From JBCCFX01 sp039029515 (GTDB lineage Bacteria; Planctomycetota; Phycisphaerae; Phycisphaerales; SM1A02), in assembly GCA_039029515.1 (NCBI GenBank), contig JBCCFX010000137.1, positions 1-11,739 of the forward strand: a DNA stretch of 11,739 nt. The letters run 5' to 3'. Positions 6,406 through 11,739 of this stretch are shown here, in pieces. The notes under the pieces were generated by a model, which made no database searches, had not been told where the DNA came from, and was given only the letters and a program-made list of their open reading frames with translations. Made by a program: the position numbers and the translations under genes. Position 1 is the stretch's first letter, and the number at the start of each line of letters is the position of its first letter.

Positions 6406-7206
6406 ATGCCGCGCGTGAGACTCCCGCTGATCCTCCTTGCTTTCGGCTATCTCGCCGCGCTCATGCTGGTGCAGACGCTGGTGCTCGCCGCGGTGGGTGA
6501 TCATGACTACCGAATCACCGGCTACATCGATGTCCTCGTTGAGCTTGCCCGTGAACCGGTCTGGTGGCTGTATCAGTTCATCATCGCGTTGATCATGCTG
6601 GTGACCCAGGCGTTGTTTCTCCTGCCGGTTCGATCGCCTAAACCGCCGCGCGCGGCACGTGGTCGCTCGTTGTTCTTCACGTTGATCAGCGGGGCTTTTG
6701 TCGGCGGCATCGTGGTGATCGTGGGCCTGCTCGGCTTGTCGGAGCTCATCGCGATCCTCGCGTTTGACACCACGAACGTGATGGAGAATCCAGTGTGCGT
6801 CTCGCTTGCAGGACTCCTGCTCGTGGTGAACTGGCTCCTGTGGGGATGTGCGCTCGTGGTCTTTGTGCGGGATCGCTGGTCGGACACCGCCGTCGGTCGC
6901 GTTGTGGGCGTTCTGATCGGCGGGACCGCCATCGAGTGGATCGTCATTCTGCCCATCGATGCGATGGTGCGACGACGGACCGACTGCTACTGCAACACCG
7001 GCTCGTTCCTCACGCTGCTTTTTGGCGGAGCAGCGCTGGTCTGGCTCAGCGGTCCGATGGCGTACATCGCGCTGACCCGGCGTCGGCGGAAGGCCTTTCG
7101 AGCGACACGATGTGAGCGGTGTGGGTATCCAAAGGGGCCGTCGCCAGGTGAACAATGCCCGGAATGCGGGCGAATGTGGGCGTCGGTCACGGAAAAGGGC
7201 GGCTGA
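6406..7206 (+). CDS. Six-helix membrane protein with C-terminal zinc ribbon
   Basis: 266 residues from ATG 6406; GTG 6400 would add two residues and cannot be excluded. Hydrophobic segments at about 7-30, 52-74, 89-119, 131-154, 165-187 and 200-223 predict six transmembrane helices. After a basic stretch (RRRRKAFRATR), four cysteines (236, 239, 251, 254) form a CERCGY...CPECG zinc ribbon, predicted on the cytoplasmic side. This membrane-plus-ribbon layout is common among uncharacterised planctomycete proteins; the role is unknown. An extra CYC occurs at 194-196. The start is 23 bp from the divergent nitrilase-like gene. The final codons overlap the acceptor stem of tRNA-His on the opposite strand. 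Confidence 0.85.
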   Translation: MPRVRLPLILLAFGYLAALMLVQTLVLAAVGDHDYRITGYIDVLVELAREPVWWLYQFIIALIMLVTQALFLLPVRSPKPPRAARGRSLFFTLISGAFVGGIVVIVGLLGLSELIAILAFDTTNVMENPVCVSLAGLLLVVNWLLWGCALVVFVRDRWSDTAVGRVVGVLIGGTAIEWIVILPIDAMVRRRTDCYCNTGSFLTLLFGGAALVWLSGPMAYIALTRRRRKAFRATRCERCGYPKGPSPGEQCPECGRMWASVTEKGG

Positions 7207-7272
7207 GGGGACTCGAACCCCCGACTTCCTGAACCACAATCAGGTGCTCTAACCAACTGAGCTACAGCCGCC
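7198..7272 (-). tRNA. tRNA-His (anticodon GTG)
   Basis: The reverse complement folds as a cloverleaf with acceptor GCGGCTG/CAGCCGC, D stem GCTC/GAGC, anticodon stem CCTGA/TCAGG with loop TTGTGGT (anticodon GTG), variable AAGTC, and T arm GGGGG-TTCGAGT-CCCCT. The extra G-1 (7272) opposite discriminator C73 (7198), the identity mark of bacterial tRNA-His, is encoded. CCA is not encoded (CCT follows). The 3' 9 bp overlap the end of the opposing membrane-protein gene. No strong terminator follows; a 5-bp stem at 7157-7171 inside that gene is the only candidate. Confidence 0.97.
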
Positions 7273-7320
7273 ATCGGGTGTCGACGGTGTCGGGCTGGCC
7301 GTCACCGTGAACACAGGGAT

Positions 7321-7349
7321 GATATAGCGAGATGGGTGAATTCGGTCAA
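7321..7349 (-). promoter_or_regulatory. tRNA-His promoter
   Basis: On the minus strand TTGACC (7344-7349), 17-nt spacer, TATATC (7321-7326). This is a strong sigma70-like pair placed about 48 bp upstream of the tRNA 5' end. Confidence 0.7.
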
Positions 7350-7414
7350 AGCCGAACCACGCAATCACGGGGAAAAACGGGCGCGAGGCGGTAGGAGCAA
7401 CGTCAAGCCATCGC

Positions 7415-7459
7415 TATACTTGGCCCCTTCGCGCCAACGGCCTGCGGAACGCCGGCGCG
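7415..7459 (+). promoter_or_regulatory. pckA promoter -10 box and 5' leader hairpin
   Basis: TATACT at 7415-7420 is a good -10, though no matching -35 is obvious. A start near 7427 would give a leader of about 84 nt. It opens with a hairpin: CGCGC (7430-7434) pairs with GCGCG (7455-7459) and CGGC (7438-7441) with GCCG (7451-7454), with a CAA bulge. Such a 5'-end hairpin could stabilise the message; that is an inference. Confidence 0.45.
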
Positions 7460-7510
7460 ATGATCGACCGGGGGGTCGGAACCACACACCACATCATTGG
7501 CGGGTGAGCA

Positions 7511-9094
7511 ATGACCACGGCATCGGCATCGACACTGACCTTCGGCAACAGCACGATCCATCGCAATCTGTCCAGCGCACGTCTGGTCGAGCTTGCCATC
7601 CTTCGCGGCGAAGGTGAACTTGCCGCCAATGGCGCGTTGAGTGTCGACACGCGACCCGCGACCGGCCGAAGCCCCAAAGACAAGTTCCTCGAAGACACGC
7701 CGGGCGTGCACGACAACATTGACTGGGGCGCTGTCAACCAGTCGATCACCCCCGAGAACTTCGCGCGGCTCGAATCGATGGTCCGCGACTACATGGCGAC
7801 GAAGGAAGACTTGTACCGCTTCGACGGTTTTGCTGGCGCTGATCCGTCGTATCGACTTCGAGTCTCCGTTGTCACGGAAGAAGCATGGCACAACCTCTTC
7901 GCAAAGACGTTGTTCATCAATGCCGACGACAATGCACTTGCGGACTTTGATCCTGACTGGACGATCATCAACGCGTGCAATTTCTCCGTCGAAGATTACG
8001 AGTCGTTCGGCCTTCGCAGTTCCGCTGGCATCATTCAGTCGCTCGAACAGCGGAAGGTGATCATCTTCGGGACGCGTTACGCAGGTGAGATCAAGAAGTC
8101 GATCTTCTACGCAATGAACTACGACCTGCCGGACATGGATGTCTTTCCGATGCACTGTTCGTGCAACGTGGACGACAAGGATCCGAGCAACGTCGCGTTG
8201 TTCTTCGGCTTGTCCGGCACGGGCAAGACCACGCTGTCCGCCGACCCGAATCGACCGCTCGTCGGCGATGATGAACATGGCTGGTCCAACGCCGGCGTCT
8301 TCAACATTGAAGGTGGCTGTTATGCCAAGTGCATCAAGCTGACCGAAGAGACCGAGCCGCAGATCTGGAACGCGATCAAGTTCGGCTCCGTTCTCGAGAA
8401 CTGCGTGCTCGATGATTCGACGCGTATTCCCGATTACGACGACGCCACGAAGACTGAAAACACGCGCGTGACGTATCCGGTGTCGTACATTCCGAGTGCG
8501 GTCATGCCCTCCGTCGCCGCGCATCCGAAGAACGTGTTGTTCCTCGCCGCCGATGCATTCGGCGTGCTGCCGCCCGTGAGCAAGCTCACGCGCGAACAGG
8601 CGATGTACTACTTCATCAACGGATACACCGCGAAGCTTGCAGGCACCGAGAAGGGCGTGTCCGAACCGACCGCCAGCTTCAGCCCGTGCTTCGGCGGTCC
8701 GTTCCTCCCGCGTCCGCCGATGGTGTACGCGGAATGGCTCGCGCGACACATTCAGGAACAGGATGCCGACGTCTGGCTGCTCAACACCGGTTGGACCGGC
8801 GGGCCGTTCGGTGTCGGTGAACGCTTCAAGCTCTCGTACACGCGAGCGTTCGTGACGGCGATCCTTGATGGCTCGCTGCGCAATGTGTCATTCCAGGAAC
8901 ACCCGATCTTCGGGCTTCACATGCCGACCAGCGCGCCGAACGTCCCCGATACCGTGCTCAACCCGCGCGACACATGGGCGGATCAGGCTGCCTACGACGA
9001 GAAGGCAAAGCACCTCGCGACGCTCTTCCGTCAGAACGATGGCCAGTACGACATCACCGATGCGGTCCGAGCCGCCGGCCCGAACCCGGGCTGA
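7511..9094 (+). CDS. pckA: Phosphoenolpyruvate carboxykinase (ATP)
   Basis: 527 residues, close to the ~540 of the family. The enzyme converts oxaloacetate and ATP to PEP, ADP and CO2, the entry step of gluconeogenesis, in the cytoplasm. Visible motifs are TGRSPKDKF with substrate-binding Arg53, the P-loop GLSGTGKT at 233-240, the kinase-2/metal motif LVGDDEHGW with Asp253 and Asp254, GGCYAKCIKL, and GWTGGPFGVGERFKLSYTRA near the C-terminus. The P-loop and GDDEHGW set mark the ATP-dependent, not the GTP-dependent, family. ATG 7511 is preceded only by a weak GGGTGAG. The gene ends before a hairpin at 9128-9160. Confidence 0.97.
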   Translation: MTTASASTLTFGNSTIHRNLSSARLVELAILRGEGELAANGALSVDTRPATGRSPKDKFLEDTPGVHDNIDWGAVNQSITPENFARLESMVRDYMATKEDLYRFDGFAGADPSYRLRVSVVTEEAWHNLFAKTLFINADDNALADFDPDWTIINACNFSVEDYESFGLRSSAGIIQSLEQRKVIIFGTRYAGEIKKSIFYAMNYDLPDMDVFPMHCSCNVDDKDPSNVALFFGLSGTGKTTLSADPNRPLVGDDEHGWSNAGVFNIEGGCYAKCIKLTEETEPQIWNAIKFGSVLENCVLDDSTRIPDYDDATKTENTRVTYPVSYIPSAVMPSVAAHPKNVLFLAADAFGVLPPVSKLTREQAMYYFINGYTAKLAGTEKGVSEPTASFSPCFGGPFLPRPPMVYAEWLARHIQEQDADVWLLNTGWTGGPFGVGERFKLSYTRAFVTAILDGSLRNVSFQEHPIFGLHMPTSAPNVPDTVLNPRDTWADQAAYDEKAKHLATLFRQNDGQYDITDAVRAAGPNPG

Positions 9095-9127
9095 AGACCA
9101 GCGACATGACGCCATAACGTCATTGCT

Positions 9128-9160
9128 CCGGCGGCCGGAACCCTGGTGGGCGGCCGCCGG
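9128..9160 (+). terminator. Likely pckA terminator hairpin
   Basis: A 10-bp all-GC stem pairs CCGGCGGCCG (9128-9137) with CGGCCGCCGG (9151-9160) around a 13-nt loop, followed by TTCCAATTTC. The stem is strong but the T-tract is weak. A smaller hairpin, ATGACG/CGTCAT (9106-9123), precedes it. Both lie in the 159-bp gap before the CBS gene. Confidence 0.6.
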
Positions 9161-9253
9161 TTCCAATTTCGTCCATTGGACGACAAGTCCTATATCCATC
9201 CTGCCGATGATGCGAAGGATCCCTCGCCCCGACCCGCGAAAGGAACCTTCCCG

Positions 9254-9685
9254 ATGCTGCTCAAAGACATCATGACCCGCGCGGTCGTCTCCGTGCATAT
9301 GGACGACTCGCTTGCACGCATCCATGAGATCTTCAACGAGTCCAACTTCCATCACATCGTGGTGATGGACGATGGCAAGGTCGTCGGCGTCATTTCCGAT
9401 CGTGATCTGCTGAAGAACATCAGCCCGTTCGTGGGCCGGCAGTCCATGGAACGATCGCAGGATCTCAATACGCTCAAACGACGAGCGCATCAGATCATGC
9501 ACCGTCAACCAATCTGTGCCGATGAAGACATGCCGGTCGATACCGCGACGCAGCTCTTCATCAACGAAAACGTGACGTGCCTGCCGGTGATCTCGCGTGA
9601 TCGACGTCTGCGAGGCATCATTACCTGGCGCGATCTCCTGCCGCACTGCTTCGCGTGCGGTATGCCAGAGCGCGATGCCGCCTGA
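9254..9685 (+). CDS. Two-CBS-domain protein
   Basis: 143 residues. ATG 9254 is chosen because AAAGGAA lies 8 nt upstream; a longer frame from 9146 has an unconvincing N-terminus. Two CBS domains fill the protein. The first, ~residues 7-60, begins DIMTRAVVSVHMDDSLARIH and contains HHIVVMDDGKVVGVISDRDL. The second, ~77-135, begins QIMHRQPICADEDMPVDTAT and contains VTCLPVISRDRRLRGIITWR. Paired CBS domains form Bateman modules that bind adenosine nucleotides and usually regulate a partner. There is no fused catalytic domain, so the partner is unknown. Its position after pckA suggests, but does not show, a link to energy state. It is cytoplasmic. The C-terminus has CFACG, not an obvious metal site on its own. 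Confidence 0.9.
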   Translation: MLLKDIMTRAVVSVHMDDSLARIHEIFNESNFHHIVVMDDGKVVGVISDRDLLKNISPFVGRQSMERSQDLNTLKRRAHQIMHRQPICADEDMPVDTATQLFINENVTCLPVISRDRRLRGIITWRDLLPHCFACGMPERDAA

Positions 9686-9709
9686 CACGTCGCGGTTGCG
9701 GTGTACAAT
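9682..9709 (+). promoter_or_regulatory. Promoter of the small lipoprotein gene, leaderless layout
   Basis: CTGACA (9682-9687), 16-nt spacer, TACAAT (9704-9709). The -35 overlaps the stop codon of the CBS gene. The -10 ends 6 nt before ATG 9716, so the expected transcription start is at or next to the A of the start codon. There is no ribosome-binding site. Confidence 0.65.
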
Positions 9710-9715
9710 CCGGCC

Positions 9716-10018
9716 ATGCGAACCTGTGTGCTGATCCTTGCCGGTCTCATGATGGTCTCATGCGCCGACACGCTGACGTTGACCGAACTTGAAGACCTTG
9801 CCAACCCCGTTGGTGTCACCGAACGGGAAGATCTGCCCGGCATGTACTACATGGGCACCGCACAAGGCCATCATTATTTCCGTCACGAACCGACGTTCGG
9901 CATCGCACACACTGTTCGGGTCGATGAACGCGACTATCCGCTGGATCGCACAATCGAATACACCGGCGAGCGAGATCGATGGATTCCCATCGATGTCATG
10001 CCCGGCTTCGATCAGTAA
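9716..10018 (+). CDS. Small predicted lipoprotein, function unknown
   Basis: 100 residues from ATG 9716. Residues 1-16 are a lipoprotein signal (MRTCVLILAGLMMVSC) with a lipobox-like MVSC, predicting a mature protein lipidated on Cys16 and held at the membrane. The mature part is small, acidic and rich in aromatic and His residues (LPGMYYMGTAQGHHYFRHEP), and resembles compact beta-rich envelope lipoproteins. No family is recognised. It has its own promoter inside the end of the CBS gene. Its TAA (10016-10018) directly abuts the TGA of the converging AhpD-like gene with no bases between. Confidence 0.75.
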   Translation: MRTCVLILAGLMMVSCADTLTLTELEDLANPVGVTEREDLPGMYYMGTAQGHHYFRHEPTFGIAHTVRVDERDYPLDRTIEYTGERDRWIPIDVMPGFDQ

Positions 10019-10360
10019 TCACGCCTCGGCGTTCGGCCATTGCCCGGGCGTGAGCGACTCGCCATCCAGACTCACGCCGAGCCCAAGCACAATTCGATTC
10101 ACGTAGCAGAAGTACCCGATCGCCTGCGCGAGATCGTGAATCGCACGATCATCAAGGCCAGCGGTCCGTAACGCGTCCACGTGATCGGATGTCATCGAGC
10201 CCGGAGACGTGGTCAGTGCGATGGCGTATTCGATCATCGCCTGTTCACGCGTTGAAAGTGATGCGTCTCGCCCGTCGCGCAGCGCGTTCGCATCTTCGTG
10301 ACGATCCTCATTCAGCAGCCGGATGAGACCCAACAACCTTCGCCGGACAGGGTCCAGCAT
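10019..10360 (-). CDS. AhpD/CMD-type peroxidase-related protein, C-terminal part, probably 5'-truncated
   Basis: 113 residues from ATG 10360. The segment ASLSTREQAMIEYAIALTTS, then DALRTAGLDDRAIHDLAQAI and YFCYVNRIVLGLGV, match the C-terminal half of the uncharacterised peroxidase-related (carboxymuconolactone decarboxylase-like, AhpD superfamily) proteins. Those proteins are usually about 170-190 residues, with the CxxC...H active site in the half that is missing here. Immediately upstream in frame is TAG, and no matching CxxCxxxH is seen in the neighbouring frames. The sequence beyond ~10370 no longer looks bacterial. The likely explanation is that the gene is cut by a junction and the ATG is fortuitous. 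A short genuine protein cannot be excluded, since TACTAT lies 8 nt before the ATG. Confidence 0.65.
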   Translation of the reverse strand: MLDPVRRRLLGLIRLLNEDRHEDANALRDGRDASLSTREQAMIEYAIALTTSPGSMTSDHVDALRTAGLDDRAIHDLAQAIGYFCYVNRIVLGLGVSLDGESLTPGQWPNAEA

Positions 10361-10917
10361 GGTTTGCTATAGTAACTGCTGATCCAGGAGAACAGATGGC
10401 GGTCACAGTCGGGCAGATCGACCGTGCCGCGCGCGAGTCGAGTCCAGCTCCGTCCGCGCCGTGCCGGGAGTCCGTCTCTCGGCTCGGGCTGCCGAGGTAA
10501 GGTCCAGACAACCACATGTCACAACCGTTCCCGCACGTTACAGTACTAACACGCATACGAGACTTTGAAGTGATATCACGTGTGCTGCAGAATTTGCTAC
10601 AATGGCAGTCTTCGAAGGACTAGCACGTGATGTGCAATGTCAGACAGGATACCGATATATTGACGTACAGAGCTTTTCCTGCTGTGTTCTTGCTTGCGAA
10701 GGCAGAAAACAGAAAACAGATGCACCGTTGATCTCTACCAGGCAAGGCCCTCAAAAACAACCTGCAAAGATTCACTTTAGCCATTTCCGCCACCCGTCTA
10801 GTCGTGCACAAATCCAGTTCTCTCAGAATACGGTTGTGTTGCTCAAGCGGCGGAATCTCCACCAGTCGTAGAATCTACCCCAAGGCCCTAATTTGCTAGG
10901 CAAGTCCAGAACCAGCA

Positions 10918-10936
10918 AGTCTCCAGTCTCCAGTCC
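10918..10936 (+). repeat. Short tandem repeat AGTCTCC
   Basis: Two full 7-nt units (10918-10924 and 10925-10931) followed by AGTCC. It is a minor satellite-like feature of the non-coding tail with no function implied. Confidence 0.7.
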
Positions 10937-11204
10937 AGATCTCGGTCTGCCAGCTGAGAAGCCGTGATTATGGCGGAGCTAAAAGTAAGTGAGCCGCGTT
11001 TGGTGCATGAACCTCTCTCTGGTTTCTCCTCAAATCTTCCCGGTCTCATTTGCATGCTGCGTGGAAGGGAACGCGCTAGAAGTAAAACCGATGATCAGCT
11101 GCTAGCTGCATATGCCCATGCTAATCATCCGGGCAGCACCGCAAGGTCTTCGCGGCATGTTGCACAATGCATTTGCGCGCAAGATCATCAAACTAAAAAC
11201 TTCA

Positions 11205-11260
11205 TCATCAAAATTTGCCGTGCGCCTCGGAGGCACATAATTATGTGCAAAACTTGATGA
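11205..11260. repeat. Nested inverted repeat around a 16-bp palindrome
   Basis: The perfect palindrome GCACATAATTATGTGC spans 11233-11248. A flanking imperfect inverted repeat, TCATCAAAATTTGC (11205-11218) against GCAAAACTTGATGA (11247-11260), matches at 12 of 14 positions. A small GCCTC-G-GAGGC stem lies inside (11224-11234). It could be the remnant of a small palindromic element; no target-site duplication is evident. Confidence 0.5.
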
Positions 11261-11468
11261 AACGACAGCGAAGAAAACGAAGCCGAAGCGAAGGGCAACA
11301 AACTCCGTTTTTTTCAGCAGCGCATGCGTTTAACCACAGTGTACGGTGTTGAACAAAAAACGATCATGGCATTTACGACTCCCTGATATGCATGATGTTC
11401 ATACGTTGAAGTACAATGCAGTGCATGTGACAAACGGTTTTCAGTATCCTGTAATAGATGAATAGCTG

Positions 11469-11482
11469 CACTACATGTAGTG
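11469..11482. repeat. 14-bp perfect palindrome
   Basis: CACTACATGTAGTG is its own reverse complement. It lies in the non-coding tail with no gene nearby, and no function can be assigned. Confidence 0.6.
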
Positions 11483-11739
11483 GTCCATGTACCATGAAGT
11501 CCTGACACATCACATGATGCCTGCACCCAAGCATACCCATTCATGATTCATGCCTACAGTCGGAGCCAAAAAAATAGACGTGTGAACCATGCACGTACGA
11601 ATCATTGCAACGTGCAGCCGTGCGTAGCGTACCTTCCTGAGCAGATTTTCGTCGTGGAATCCGTGGAATTTTGAAAGTCGCGCGTGCGAAGTCGTCTTCG
11701 CAGCCGTACTGGCTGCCGCCACGCCAAGGTGGAAAACAA

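Larger units (their letters stand above)
10376..11739. other. Non-coding segment of different character, probably foreign or chimeric
   Basis: No gene is supported over ~1.36 kb. The longest open frames (10602-10871 and 10964-11257, plus strand) are under 100 codons, lack ribosome-binding sites and resemble no protein. Composition varies: GC-rich at 10381-10500, then lower (28 of 60 GC at 10681-10740 and 23 of 60 at 11401-11460 by hand count). It holds palindromes, a short tandem repeat and a splice-donor-like site. The exact left edge is uncertain, about 10330-10380. Confidence 0.7.

Noticed and set aside
6202..7239. 345-codon minus-strand frame spanning the nitrilase N-terminus and the membrane-protein gene
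   Set aside because: It is a shadow of two well-supported genes and of tRNA-His; the product is low-complexity, charged and Gln/His/Arg-rich.
7403..8749. 448-codon open frame on the minus strand across pckA
   Set aside because: It lies opposite a full-length, motif-complete pckA. The product is a composition artefact (Arg/Val/His-rich) with no family resemblance.
10312..10515. Minus-strand 67-codon frame as the missing N-terminus of the AhpD-like gene after a frameshift
   Set aside because: It contains scattered Cys but no CxxCxxxH and no resemblance to the family's N-terminal half, so a simple frameshift does not explain the loss.
10602..11257. 89- and 97-codon plus-strand frames in the tail
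   Set aside because: They have no ribosome-binding site, no protein-like composition and no homology that can be recognised.
1..11739. CRISPR array, transposase, integrase, phage or defence-system genes
   Set aside because: No spaced direct repeats and no coding frame resembling these families were found on either strand.

Overview
The first ~10.37 kb reads as a bacterial chromosome segment, most likely a planctomycete of the Phycisphaerae type. This is an inference from several traits: an exported protein with a PEP-CTERM-like tail (VPAPGALALM... ending in an arginine cluster), a secreted sugar dehydrogenase ending in the duplicated dockerin-like repeats common in that phylum, a membrane protein with a C-terminal CxxCGY...CPECG zinc ribbon, and tRNA genes without an encoded CCA. 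Coding is dense, GC is moderately high and start codons are mixed (ATG, GTG).

Layout: (1) 1-258 (+), C-terminal end of an M29 aminopeptidase. (2) 345-1202 (-), exported PEP-CTERM-like protein, convergent with gene 1 around a strong hairpin at 284-315. (3) 1619-2116 (+), standalone MshEN/GspE-N domain protein behind a two-hairpin leader that overlaps its ribosome-binding site. (4) 2211-4679 (+), 822-residue secreted glucose/sorbosone dehydrogenase-like protein with PKD, Ig-like and dockerin-like modules. (5) 4788-4861 (-), tRNA-Phe with its own promoter and terminator. (6) 4943-5491 (-), unrecognised 182-residue protein with a good promoter. (7) 5564-6382 (-), nitrilase-superfamily hydrolase, divergent from (8) 6406-7206 (+), six-helix membrane protein with a zinc ribbon. 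(9) 7198-7272 (-), tRNA-His, overlapping the end of gene 8. (10) 7511-9094 (+), ATP-dependent PEP carboxykinase. (11) 9254-9685 (+), two-CBS-domain protein. (12) 9716-10018 (+), small lipoprotein. (13) 10019-10360 (-), C-terminal part of an AhpD/CMD-type peroxidase-related protein.

From about 10.37 kb to the end (~1.36 kb) the sequence changes character. No convincing gene is present, AT content is higher in most of it, all frames are broken, and short palindromes and a splice-donor-like site appear. The break falls where the N-terminal, active-site half of the AhpD-family protein would be expected. The simplest reading is a chimeric contig or insertion junction, with the tail from a eukaryote, possibly a grass. 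That origin is an impression, not shown.

Most genes are individually transcribed housekeeping or envelope functions (gluconeogenesis, protein and amide turnover, sugar oxidation, cell-surface proteins), not a dedicated system. No mobile element, CRISPR array or defence locus was found. The points most worth checking are the junction at ~10.37 kb, the structured leader before the MshEN gene, and the start codons placed 6-8 nt after -10 boxes, which suggest leaderless mRNAs.
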